Of a DNA stretch of 64,000 nt, positions 24,213 to 35,479 are shown one piece after another. A program made the position numbers and the translations under genes. The notes beneath the pieces were generated by a model. The model was not told the origin of the DNA, made no database searches, and worked only from the letters and a program-made list of their open reading frames with translations. The first letter of the stretch is position 1. Each line of letters starts with the position of its first letter. The stretch is from Spirometra erinaceieuropaei (lineage: Eukaryota > Platyhelminthes > Cestoda > Diphyllobothriidea > Diphyllobothriidae), in contig CACRXP010000175.1 in the NCBI GenBank assembly GCA_902702965.1, positions 965,701 through 1,029,700 on the forward strand. Reading direction: 5' to 3'.

Positions 24213-24699
24213 GCAGTAGATGTGCTAACTCATGAAATGTCAACCAAAATTTCGAAATGCGTTCTCATTTCAAAAAGATAAATTAAGTAGTGTTGTAAAA
24301 CTAATCATGATGCAGCATAAATCTATAATGTTCCAGTTACCTCAGGGTGTCGGCTTTCGAAAGAGCTTATTTTTGGCTGCATGCAAGATCTATACTCTGC
24401 AAAAAATGACTACATAACTAGTATGCAATTTTCTCATTGATTTTCGATGCCCTTGAAAATTTAATCATATTTCATGCAAAACATGCATAAAAATATTCAT
24501 TCTTTCACTTATTCGATAGAAAATCACGTCTTCTTCCGAAAGTAAGTTCTTTCGAAAGCCGACACCCTGAGGTAACTGGATCATTATAGATTTATGCTGC
24601 ATCATGATTAGTTTTACATCACTACTTAATTTATCTTTTTGAAACGAGAACGCATTTCGAAATTTTGGTTGACATTTCATGAGTTATCACATCTACTGT
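24213..24699. mobile_element. Palindromic MITE, 487 bp
   Basis: The left arm starts CAGTAGATGTGCTAACTCAT and continues with GAAATGTCAACC. The right arm is its reverse complement, ending ACATCTACTG. Arms of about 150 bp (24213-24365 and 24548-24699) are nearly identical, which is why the same peptide appears on both strands. It is a shortened relative of the element at 59171-60150. There is no coding capacity. A TA follows the right end, but no TA precedes the left end (TTTG). Confidence 0.8.
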
Positions 24700-27050
24700 A
24701 CTTCGCATGGACAACAACAAAGTAATGTCAAATGGGTACACGTGAAGCGCAGACTTGCAGACTGTCTCGATAGTTAGCATTCAGCTATTAAATGTCCTTC
24801 TCCCGAACTTTAATATCCAACAGTAATTCCAATAATTACAGTTTGCAAACATAAAGGACATCGAAGGGATTTGGTTTTACTTACCGCTGGTGTAAAAGTT
24901 GACCGAAATGAAAGGTTAGTCGCCGGACGAATTACTTTAACCAAGCAGCTTCCTCAGCAGATTAGTGCTAATCACGTGACCCAATTAAATAAAGCTCCGT
25001 TTTTAATCATCGATGGAAAGACCACTCGAGTAGCCTTCAACGACAAATCCATACGTAATTAATTATTTAATTTCGACTAATTAGTTTATTTTTGTGGTAA
25101 AGTAGTCTCCTGCACGTGGTATAGAGTTTCCCTATAATTCACGAGGTAGGTATGAAATCATGAGTGGGCATGCGCCTTACCAGGCCCCTCCCAACCCCAC
25201 TTACCGAAGGGGCCACGTGCTGGCAGAGTCGGCAGGAAAAGGGGGATCCACGCTAATAGGCACTATTTCTAATGTAATTTACGCAGATGACTGAAAATGT
25301 ATTTATTCGTGAGTCAAGACGCGGTCGCTGAAACGACCCTCAACAGCAAACCGGTTTCACAGTGCAAGAAACACTTTTCACGAGTTTCAACGTATGCTTT
25401 GGCTGCTGAAGCACGGAGGCAGGAGGCTCTTATCCGAGTGCGTCTCTCGAATTTAACACCGGGGAGGGACGGCTGCCGAAAACAAATTTGAGTCTGCCGT
25501 CTCCCAGTGCCTTCCCATTCGCCAGTATGTGTTAGATTCGCAAAACTCCCAAGATATATTATACACCGCAAGTCACCTCGAGGACCTTTTTTAAATTCTG
25601 GAGCTTGATCAATATTCAAAGAAGAAAGCTACTGAATACCCGTTGCCAGCTTTTAGGTGACGCGCGATTATTCCGCACTAGCTGCTAGATTTTAGCAAGG
25701 CCTAAAAAGCCCAGTTCTGAGGGTTTTATTTCAAGTATGCTTACTAATTTCCTCGGAAATGAAACAAGACAGCATGAAAACTGGAGTTTATATATCGGAA
25801 AGCACGTGGGGAACGTTGGGGGGAGGGGACGCTACCGACGGACTGGACCCCTAGCAGTTGCGTTATGCAGCGACATAAGATAGGCGAAACACGCGAGTCC
25901 GAACTTTTAACTAGTATCAATGCCGTCAGTTCGGTAAGCCACGTAGAGTTAGTACTTACTTTCTTTTCTAAGGTGCACTTTTTCTCTGCACTTTTGGTAG
26001 TCAGGGCGGCCGTGGCAATAAAAAAGTTCACTGCAGTTAGTGTTGATGATTTGTAAGTAGAAATTTGTTTGTGATTAAACTGTGCCAAAACGGCGTGCAA
26101 TGTCTGCATTACAATATGCACAATCTCCAATCAGATATATTAAGCGATGGCAGGTGGAGAGTTTTACCTTATTTTGCACAGAATTTCACTTTCAGCGCTT
26201 CCAGAATCTCAGTTTGGTCGTGGAGCAAAACTATATTCTACTGGAGGTCCACTCTGGGCTCTTCAGCAAAAAGATGAATCTCACTGAATGCACAAGTTGC
26301 GTACTAGCGTCAGTATCCGTGACTTAGCACGGCGTTCTCTCTCTTTCTCTCTGCGTTCGGTGGTCGTTTCTTGCAGTTGAGAGTAAGGCAATTCCGTCGG
26401 GCTAGCAGTCTGGCGTCTCCGGCGTCTAGGGGAAGCGTTGGCGGAGTGAAAAAGGGTAGAGCGCCTGCATTCAGACGAACGTTACTGCCAGTAGAATGGA
26501 TGCCTGGGGCCCTGACACAGCGGTCCACGGCGCGAATTCTAACTTTACGGAGTCTATTCATTATATGCACCACCAAGACAGAATACACGGTACACGAACG
26601 GAAATTCTAGTGGGCTCTGTTAGCCAGTCAAATTCTGATGGAGGGGGGTATTTGCCTACTTCTCTCCCATATGTCAGGCCTTTGTCACCGTGTTATTTCG
26701 CAAACTCATCCCGCTCACGGAAGGCCGTCCGTAACGTCTGCCTTAACTGCCCCACTTCTACTTGCATGGAGGGTAACCGCTCCAGGCTAGTGACCGGGGA
26801 ATGACCGCGTAGGGGAAAGGTTGGCGGTAAGTCCGTCAGTAAAGAATGATGATAGTTGCAAAAATGTGAGTATCCCCAATGCTTTGCAGAGTTGGGACGT
26901 TTTTGCTGATTTAGATTATCTGACAAAAGCGAACAGTGAGGCCTGCTGGAATGTCACATGGGGAGGAGCCTCCATTCCGGCAAACCTGTTCGTGTGGATC
27001 AGGAAGGAAATTTTGGACTAATAAGCCGAGTCCGGCCACAGCTACCATAG
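24700..27050. other. No gene confirmed; one exon-like segment
   Basis: At 26326-26370 there is a strong pyrimidine tract ending TTTCTTGCAG, followed by a GC-rich open stretch to about 26610. No donor or partner exon convinces me. A repeat origin is as likely as an exon. Confidence 0.4.
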
Positions 27051-27205
27051 ATAGTCTTATATAATGGTAGGGGACGCTCACCGATCGTTCATACGGAACT
27101 CACTCGTTCCGTTGTGCCTTAAGGGCTCTCTCTCGAGCCCAACCAGCAGCCGCACAGCGGCGCATGATATATAGGCAGAATGGTATTACCGACAAAGACA
27201 AGGGA

Positions 27206-27250
27206 GACTGGAATGGCCATTTCTGGCTTATTAGCCGTCGTCAGCCAGCC
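27206..27250 (-). ncRNA. Hammerhead-like fold, minus copy
   Basis: The reverse complement reads GGCTGG, CTGACGA, C, GGCT-AATA-AGCC, A, GAAA, TGGCCAT, T, CCAGTC, identical in layout to the copy at 27513-27557. The evidence is pairing and core identity only. Confidence 0.55.
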
Positions 27251-27512
27251 ATACCCAAGCCCGAAGTGTGGAACGCCTATATATCATGCGCCGCTGTGCG
27301 GCTGCTGGTTGGGCTCGAGAGAGAGCCCTTAAGGCACAACGGAACGAGTGAGTTCCGTATGAACGATCGGTGAGCGCCCCCTAACATTGTATATTCCCGA
27401 TCGAAAACCGACAGGGCAACGGGCTCGTGGCCCGGTGGGTAGAGGCGTGGACTTCTAAACCAACAGGTCGCGAGTTCGAGGCTCGGGTGTTCCACACTTC
27501 GGGCTTGGGCAT

Positions 27513-27557
27513 GGCTGGCTGACGACGGCTAATAAGCCAGAAATGGCCATTCCAGTC
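27513..27557 (+). ncRNA. Hammerhead-like fold in SINE body
   Basis: Stem I is GGCTGG (27513-27518) pairing with CCAGTC (27552-27557), six pairs with one G-U. The core CTGACGA is at 27519-27525. Stem II GGCT/AGCC with loop AATA is at 27527-27538, and GAAA at 27540-27543. Stem III is the palindrome ATGGCCAT, and T27551 sits at the cleavage position. Deviations from consensus are a C-A mismatch at the base of stem II and a stem III with almost no loop. The latter would favour action as a dimer. Not shown to be active. Confidence 0.6.
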
Positions 27558-27603
27558 TCCCTTGTCTTTGTCGGTAATACCATTTTGCCTATAGTCTTAT
27601 ATA

Positions 27604-28229
27604 CACAAATATTTGATGTGACAAGGAATTAGCCAGTATATTGTCTAAGTTACCATTGGACTTCTCATATCTTTCCTCAGATGACTGTCATTTCGACCGT
27701 CAAGAGCGATAAAAGCCATCGCGTGCCGGGCCAGTACAGGAGACTTTCACGACAATAAGTTTCTAGTGGGACGGACTTGCACAGCATCGATGGCACTCGT
27801 TCTCTTCCCCTGCCCATACCGCCTCAGTGACAGAAAATTTCCGAGACAACCGGAGTGGGGCTCAGAACCAGTGTCTGAGAAAACTGCGCCATCCGTCTAC
27901 GCGTGCCACACACAACCTTGATGCCCATTGTACCTGTCCAGCCACTTTAAAAGTGGATTGGGTCTCACATATGTAAGAGCGGCATAAGGGTCACACTAAG
28001 GGGAGGCCATTGCAGCCTCATTCTTAGTTTTAAGGAGAACCGAGGTATTACGTCAGTTTGCATCCATCTAGACCGCAACTATTAGCGCGTCGTGATAGAC
28101 TAAAGCGTACCGGATGAGTGCGCTGATGTGCCCCTCGTTAAGTGGACGTTATGGAGGAATCACGCAATTCTACAATGGATGTGGACGATGCTGTGTGCTT
28201 AGTAAGCACCGCTGATAAACGGACATGCT
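27604..28229. other. No gene recognised
   Basis: Unrecognised sequence between the SINE and the 1.3-kb tandem duplication. Confidence 0.5.
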
Positions 28230-29640
28230 CGATGCCCCTTGAGTGTACATTTCATGGTCTTAAAGAGTCTCATAACGTGCGAACATTTTTTTAAAAGCAA
28301 ATGGCACTCCTTCTTGATTCATAAATGCTGTGAAGTGCGTAATCTTCCATCGAGTGAGGACAAGAAAGGACTTTTTACACCCCTAAATACATCGCAATGC
28401 ACTAAAAGTTGTGGCTCAGAAGTTTGTCGACTAACGGGATACCTGGGTACTTCACAGGAGGCAGATTCGGACTTAAAGATTCCCTCAAGATGTGGCTTTT
28501 AGAGGACCCCGATGCGTGTGACATCAAAACCGTCCTGTGTGGCACGCGCAGATGGGCTGTCTGGCTTTGCCACCCACTACATCCACCCCCATCTACGGCC
28601 ATCTTAACCTCGTCTTGCCACTGAAATGGGGTGGTGAGGGGGGAGTGAGCGCGCAAGACGCGTTGCAAGTTCGCCATCACTTTAAACTGTTTCACGCGCA
28701 AGTCCTCTGTGCTGGATCCACTCCGTGGGGCATGCGGTAGACGTCGTTGCCTGAGTTGCTTAAACTGCCGCCGCATCTGGCATTTGCGAATTTTTTAAAT
28801 ATGAATTACAAAATGGAACGCATCATCATAACTTGTTCGAATGCTTACTGGCAGTCAGAAAGTCACTTCATAGGGACGAGAATCGAGACGTGGGACATAT
28901 AAGTGGTAATTTCAGGCCCACTTACACTCATCGGCCTGTGATACCCCGACCCCATACGGGATGTCTGGGATTTAAAAGCCACTCACTTGATCATCGCCTG
29001 GTTTCGGGCGACAAACTCTCTCCCACTTAAGCTGCAGTTCCACATTCTGCTGGCTGAGGTCGAAAACAATCAATGCCATTCTGGATTCGCCGACCTATCC
29101 TGACTGCAGTACGGAAATGGATATTAACTGCAGTGAAAGGACGTTAACCGATCAGATCAGGGGATAGGCTTGTCCACCATAGTTGATATTCCCGGCTGCA
29201 ACCGGCAACGATACTCTTTTGTCGTAATTATCCACCAAATGAGTACAAAGAAGAGGATTTTGTGCAGGTTTTCTATAAAACACATTATAATTACTAGGAG
29301 TATTAAAATTTAGTGGAAAAAATGCACACACCATTGGTAGTCAGTGTTTACAGAGTGTGACCTCTGCAGACCGCTGAGAATAAACTCATTCAAAAACCGG
29401 CCTCCATTTGTGTCTGAAACAAGCTGGAACTATGTCGTACGATAACCAGTATTACAGCCCCACCTAAGTAATCCTCTCTGAATTAAACTATGCTTTAGAA
29501 TTTCTGCTAACACTTCATGTGACCGCCCAACTACTGTAGGTCTCATCCCGCCAGACACCGCGTCCATTCCCTTTTCGAGCTGGTTGACAGGCTTAGATAT
29601 GGCCGATGCTGTGAAATTTGTCCTCACGGCACATTAGAGC
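28230..29640. repeat. Segmental tandem duplication, copy 1
   Basis: Its blocks recur in the same order about 1.28-1.40 kb downstream. CATCGCAATGC at about 28390 matches 29680. GGGCATGCGGTAGAC at about 28730 matches 30000, and GCCGACCTATCCTGACTGCA at about 29087 matches 30100. CGTTAACCGATCAG at about 29143 matches 30545. It ends with an AT-rich MITE-like part (29220-29340). Open frames at 28402-28776 run through the repeat and have shadows on both strands. Confidence 0.7.
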
Positions 29641-29679
29641 ATTCCTCCCCTCGTGTTAATTTGACACGCTTAAATCCAT

Positions 29680-30397
29680 CGCAATGCCCGAAGAGTCGTG
29701 GTTTGGGAATCCGCCAATTGACGGGACACCTCGGTTCTTCACAGAACTGGGAGTCTTGCCTAGAGGCTTTTTTGGCGTTCTTATGCATGCGAGGCTCAAA
29801 GCATCCTCACAGAAGCCCGGATCGTGTGTAGCACGCGTACACTGGCTACTTAGCTTCGCGATCACGCCCACCTCTGGTCGTTTTAACCCTGCCTTGTCAT
29901 TGGAGTCAGGTGGTGAGAGAGGAGAGAGCGTGGCGGATACGATGCTAACACCTTAAACTATTTTGTGCGCAAATCACTGATTCTGGTTCACTCCGCAGGG
30001 CATGCGGTAGACATCATCGCCAGCGATGATTGACCTGTGGTCGCACCTGAAACTTGCAATTTTGGCACATGATCATTGTCATTTTGAATTAGCATTCGCT
30101 AACCTATCCTGGCTACAGAACAGAAAAGGGTACGGTTGGATACCAGTGTCGCAACACTCCGTTACTGATGCTAGTATTATTGCAGTTAGTTACCCATACT
30201 GTAAGCGTTGGTAGAGTAGCATTGGCAGCCGTGGTGGCGGTGGTAGTAGTATTACTACTAATAGTATGATTATTAGTAGTATTCGCCGTATCAGTGGTGC
30301 TAGACGGGGGAAAAAGTTTTCTTTAGTGTTGCGACACTGTATTCCCGCCAGTGGTTGTAGTATTAGTAGTAACAGCGGTAGTAGTGGTAGTAGTAGC

Positions 30398-30428
<31 letters not shown>

Positions 30429-31010
30429 TTAGTGGTAGTAGTAGTAGTAGTCCGCCCGTAAGACAGGCTGGTGGGGGAATAGACAATTCTAAGTGTTGCG
30501 ACACTGTATTCCCGCCAAGGGTACCAATCGTGGTGGAAGGGCATTAACCGATCAGGTCAAGTGACATGCCCGTCCAGCATAGCAAATATTCCGCAGCAAC
30601 CTGGGAGAGCAGATAGACACGTCACTTTCTAAATGGACATTTCATAGTCTTAAAAAATTTCGAGATTAAGAATGTTTCAACAATTAAAGATATCCCTTTC
30701 CTGGGTAAAAACTTGAGGAAAACATAACTGTCTACCAAAACAAGTATTAGAGGGCATATTTTGTATATTTTTACTATAAAAGGCTTTTAAATTAATAAGG
30801 ACATCGAAAATTAATGGAAAAAATGCGACAAACCTCATTCTGTGAACAATCGGAATGGACCGAAATGATTTTGTTTTAAAATTAAAGACTGCTTGGCTTG
30901 AACAAAAAACTAGCTTGTTAAATCCCACTTTTAAAAAGCTTCTGAAGTTTGAGGTCGTTTTGTGTTCATTTTGAAAATTTTCCCCGCTCGTCAATGAATT
31001 TGTAGAAAGA
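29680..31010. repeat. Segmental tandem duplication, copy 2
   Basis: Diverged second unit of the 28.2-29.6 kb segment. It carries an extra stretch at about 30140-30530 (AGT-type trinucleotide array and flanks) that is absent from copy 1. The AT-rich end (about 30600-31010) matches the equivalent part of copy 1. Confidence 0.7.
30230..30455 (+). repeat. AGT/GGT trinucleotide array
   Basis: Imperfect GTA/GTG triplets over about 225 bases in two blocks, separated by a non-repeat stretch of about 85 bases. The element GTGTTGCGACACTGTATTCC occurs inside (about 30327) and just after (about 30493), and its inverted form GTGTCGCAACAC just before (about 30149). Poly-Ser, poly-Leu and poly-Thr frames here are artefacts. 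Confidence 0.9.
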
Positions 31011-31797
31011 GTGACACTCCTCTTGATGGTGCTGTGTTCAGGATATTTGGAGCATTATACTCCAATGTTTATATATCGTACACACCGAATATGCTTCTGC
31101 CTAAAACTTCTACTTATTTATATTTTTGGTAAACTTAAGCTCGCATTCAAAAAACCGTTGGGCCAAGTTTATTTGAAAAAACATTACGTTTTTTAGGTTG
31201 TGAGATTTTCCGTCCCATATTAGCCAACCCACTCCTCCACACCTGCGGCCTCAGATTAGTCCAGGCGCCATCGTTTTTGAAGACGATGGCCTGGTTCATC
31301 TGTTCGTCATTAGCGCGGCCTCTTGGTTTCGATGAGTCCGTGCAATGGATGCCTACCGCGAACTCAAGGGCCGGCATTTGAAGAAAAGACCGATTTACCA
31401 ACAAATCCGTCCCCTTTGAAGGGAAATTAGATTCGAAGCCTATAAAACACTGAGAAGGGTTACCATATCATCTTAATAAAACTGGCCTAAGTTGTGGGCA
31501 TAGTCCAAATGGGGAGTGGGCGTGTGAATGGGCTTACACATTCCCACTTACTATTATCTAACTGCTTTTTACTCACTCTATTAACTTAGTATTAGTAGCA
31601 AGCGTAAGTTTAATTTTTTTGTGTAACTAGCTCTTGCCGATGTTTTCATCTATGCATTAACGAGTTGCATTAAAAGTTTCGGAAAGCTTAACAAGGGTAA
31701 AGGCTTTATTTTACTTGTTCGTTGCTTGATTTTTAATCAAATAGTCGCGACTCTTAGTGCTAAATAAACTGCCCTGAGTTAAGCCGCAAAATCCCCC
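31011..31797. other. No gene recognised
   Basis: AT-rich, nothing recognised. Confidence 0.5.
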
Positions 31798-32128
31798 AGT
31801 ATGTTATTACCGACAACGACAAGGGAGAATGGAATGGCCATTTCTGGCTTATTAGCCGTCGTCAGCCAATCATACCCCACCCCGAAATGTGGAACAACCG
31901 AGGCTCGAATTCGCGGCCTGTTAGTTAGAAGTCCACGGTGTTCCACACTTCAGGGTTGACTAATAAGCCAGAAATGGCCATTCCAGTCTCCCTTGTCTTT
32001 GTCGGTAATACCATTCTGCCTATATATCATGCGCCGTTGTGCGGCTGCTGGTTGGGCTCGAGGGAGAGCCCATAAGGCACAACGGAACGAGTGAGTTCGG
32101 TAAGAATGATCGGTGAGCGCCCCTTATC
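31798..32128. mobile_element. Foldback hammerhead-SINE copy
   Basis: Inverted hammerhead block and part of the tRNA head (31798-31935) are followed by plus-oriented hammerhead block and hairpin block (to about 32128). The turn-around falls inside the tRNA head, so no complete pol III promoter remains. Confidence 0.8.
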
Positions 32129-32129
32129 A

Positions 32130-33537
32130 CTAAATTCCCCGGCAAATCATGAGGTTTGTGTCGCTGTCTCGGAGCCAAAACTCTAGTAGCCACACACTAC
32201 GCGTTTTGTCGAGACTTCGACCGTCGTGACAGAAGATGTCCACCGTTTGCTCGGTTAGATGTTAGTTGGTTGCCCTCCCGGTGGCGAAAACTCCCAGCTA
32301 CCTGTCGTACGGAACCGGTGGTAATAGGGGCTATACGGGTGGGGCAAATGAGTGGAGGCTAAATGGCGCTGGTAGTGTATGCCTGGAATTGACGCTCCTG
32401 CTAAAGTGAAAGCCTAATTTAAATAAGGCAGCGGCACGCAGGACGGCATAACGCAAGTGGGGTAAGACTTTAATGCCAAGAATATGTCTGAGCGGAAGAG
32501 AAAATCCGCAAATAATAGTTTATTGCCACTCTGGCCACACTTAGAATTAAAACTATGGCAGTAGTTGTGTGCTATATGTTAGTGGAGAATTGGTAGACAC
32601 CCTATCTGCGCGACGGTTGTCCTTTTCGTACACGATCACGCCGGACTCTGCAGGAGGTCTGAAGTAAAAAGACCCAAGGACACCGGCAAACCGACAAAAC
32701 GGAGAACTGCGCCAATCGGCTTAGGATGGTAATGAGAAGCATGACGAATCATAATCCGCCTAGGATAAATCTTTCACCCTTTACTAAAGCTTTACGTGTG
32801 AGGGGTGCAATACGATGGATCTATATAGGCATTTTTGCAGCGCCTCGTTCTCGGGGCGGTTACGTGAACAAGAAAGTCACCCTGACAGGGCTTCTGCGCG
32901 TGCACTTCCAGACATATTGAGAACGTAATCACAGCTACTGAAATGGTAGTGCCTTAAACTGGAAGTGCAGGAAAGGATCGCTAACTGGCAGGGCTATCAA
33001 CTACCATCCTGCCGTTTGCTCCACAGCAGAGTGAGAGTAGGCACGGCAACTTGGGCGTGATTTCTTTTATAGTGATGAAAGACTTGCGCAGCATCTACCG
33101 TATTCTCTCCCCTCCGCGCGCCTCCTGGGTCCGGTGTCAAAACAGAGTGAGAGAGAGCGCACGCGGATGGAACAGCGTAAACCCGCACCTACGCGTGCCA
33201 CAACATCCCTGGTCAGGCGCGAGTCCACAGCTCGGTTTGTCACTACATCCAAACTGTTGGCATTCATTATAGGTGCGCAGTTCCGACAACGCCCACAAGA
33301 ATGCGATGTAACCCCCGTATTGGTCTAGCGCATCTTCAGCGTGGCCCGTTTTAGGGACAAACACGTGTTCCCACATCGTAGAGCATAAACAGCTACCAAC
33401 ACGCTTCTTGTTCACAAAATACGAAAAAGTTAACTATTTTTACTGCACTGCTAGGGGAAGGAGGGGATTGTTATTCAGTAAATGACTAAATGCCTGCATT
33501 TGCGCCTTTAGGCCTCCAGCACTCAAATGTGACGCAT
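32130..33537. other. No gene; upstream flank of membrane-protein gene
   Basis: It contains a minus-oriented copy of the GCGGTAGATGCTGCGCAAGT repeat (listed separately). No clear core promoter was seen for the gene that starts at 33556. Confidence 0.5.
33005..33135 (-). repeat. GCGGTAGATGCTGCG repeat, copy
   Basis: The minus strand reads ACGGTAGATGCTGCGCAAGT and then CACTATAAAAGAAATCACGC. Related copies lie at 28645-28705, 29915-29985, 56100-56225, 62220-62345, 63140-63270 and 63775-63865. Confidence 0.7.
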
Positions 33538-33555
33538 TGAGGCCGCCACTTTCAG

Positions 33556-35107
33556 ATGTATGTCCGACTGCTACCCCTGGTGGTGCTGTTGCTGCAGCTC
33601 CAGTGGCCCCAACTGCCTGCCGGGTTCCGCGACTCTGATCTTATAGACAGCCTCACATTTGAGCGAAATGAACAGTCGGTTGTGACAGCTCCGGAAGCCC
33701 GACAGCCGGTCAGTAGACGCCACTCACCACCGCCACCGTCGTCCCCGCCGTCGACGCCACCAATCCGCGGACGCTCTCGCAACCGCCACCGGACCATCAC
33801 TACGAAAACCACTTCCAATAACGGCGAGCAGACTTGTCCGGGGATAGTTTGTTTCATAGTCCAGCGGAGCGGAGGTTCGGTGCTGGACTGTCAGTTGGCT
33901 GCACCCTGGGACGATGACAACTCCGTCCGGATGCTCGAATGTACCTTCTGGCAACCACCGAACACATCTCTGCGACCGGCATTCGGCGGCGGTGGCGGCA
34001 GCAACAACATGCCCGAAGATAGTCCCGAGGACGGTGGCAGTCACGCCAAGTCTGTGCGCATTCGTCTGCGTCCCGAGCGTCCCACCGTTTACGGAGCCGC
34101 AATGCAGCGTGAGTCTGTGGACTGGGCAGAAAATGATGCTCTCCTAAGGCTGTGTTCCGCTGTGCGAGCTCACCTCCACCTCAGTGCCCGCTCGCAGCTC
34201 AAACTCTCCCTGATTATGTTGCAGATCCGTAAGATGACCCATCATGATCTGTCTCGGCTCTTCTCCATGGCTCAAGTCAGTGACCTCATCCTCTGGAACC
34301 CCGAGCACTGGGAGGAGACAAGTCTCCTTGATCAGCCGCCTGGTGTGGTGGGAGTCAGTCCGTTTATTCGTCTCACGGTCTACTGTGAGGCCGGAAATGC
34401 GGAACCGGCATTTTCTCGTCTGTGGATACCATGGACACGCTGGCAGATAAAGTTCCGTCAGTGTCGTGGACGTTACACTTGTTATCCCTGGCCGCCCGGT
34501 CAACCACTCTGTTGTAGCCCTGAGCGCTGCACGCAATTGCCCTACTTTGTCTTGACGCAGAAATCCGGACTCGGTCGTGAAGGTACTTCCTCAGAACAGT
34601 ACCTAGCCCACTACACCTGCGAGGCAGAACCCCGCCAGGCGGATAATCCTCTGGCAGAATTGCATTTTCGACAGGGTTGTTGGACCCTGGCCAATCAGAC
34701 ACGCGATACTACTCCGGAGGCGACTGAAACTTCCTCCCAGTCGCTGGTTAGTAACTTTACGACTCTAGCGCCCACTATGACTGTTACACTGCCAACGTCA
34801 GCACAAGTGGTCACAAAGAGCACGACGGAAACGGACTTCCCAGTGACTTACTTTGATTCGTCAACCACTCTCGTCACCACCGAGAGCCTGGTCGGCGTTG
34901 GTCTGGCCGACGAACGAACGCGCATACGACGCTTAGTAGTGGGGATCATCTGCCTACTACTGCTCAACATTCTGCTGCTCGTTGTCTTTGTGACAATCGG
35001 TTGTTGTCTGAGACGTCGGTTGAGACGACGGCGAAAGCCTTCCATGGTGTGTCAAATGATCTCCGCTAGCAATGCCAGCGATCTCGTGCGAGAACAAGTT
35101 AATTCAG
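33556..35107 (+). CDS. Type I membrane protein, exon 1 (residues 1-517)
   Basis: This is the longest open frame in the window. It starts at an ATG with an in-frame TGA 18 bases upstream. Residues 1-23 form a signal peptide. Residues 57-70 are Pro/Ser-rich. Residues 94-129 hold spaced cysteines (CPGIVC and others) that loosely resemble an LRR N-terminal cap. Residues 215-250 have a leucine pattern (LIMLQIRKMTHHDLSRLF) like one or two leucine-rich repeats. A Cys cluster (303-325) follows, then a Ser/Thr-rich stalk (380-445). The membrane helix is at 460-485, followed by an Arg-rich stop-transfer RRRLRRRRK. N-glycosylation sites are N136, N380 and N400. It is probably a cell-surface receptor or adhesion protein. 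The family is not recognised. The frame runs to a stop at 35136, but TCAG|GTTCGT at 35107/35108 is a usable donor, phase 1. Confidence 0.85.
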
Positions 35108-35479
35108 GTTCGTTATTACTATTTCGATGCTACTGAACAGTATATAGTAGGCATTTTATAGCATGTTGCACGCATCAGCGATCGGCGGCGTTTTCAAACA
35201 CAAGTCATTAATGGGGCCTTTTCACGAAAAGTTATCGTAGGCGATCACTGTTTTGAAAGTTTTTTTCCGACGTCATATAACTCGACTCAAACTTCATACC
35301 GCAGAAACTTGCGATTTAAACTTGAGCGACAGGGCCCGCACGGGATTGGGGCTCAGAAATCTGATCTGATTTCAGGGTGGAGCTGTTTGCTCGGTCATCA
35401 TAGGCTAGTCGCATAAGTACGAACGATCGATAAGGAGGTGCGCCACTTCCGCAAGTCACAAACAGTCAGAAAAGCATTA

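Larger units (their letters stand above)
27051..27603. mobile_element. Foldback hammerhead-SINE with 13-bp target duplication
   Basis: ATAGTCTTATATA occurs at 27051-27063 and 27591-27603. Between them the order is inverted hairpin block, inverted hammerhead block (to about 27272), then plus-oriented hairpin block, linker, tRNA-like head (about 27424-27495) and hammerhead block. The arms are nearly identical, so this is a young insertion. A single target duplication encloses both halves, so the foldback entered as one unit. Confidence 0.88.

Noticed and set aside
26371..26610. Exon after a strong pyrimidine tract
   Set aside because: Both strands are open, the peptide has no family resemblance and no donor or partner exon was found.
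30190..30547. Poly-Ser, poly-Leu and poly-Thr open frames on both strands
   Set aside because: All are translations of the AGT/GGT triplet array.
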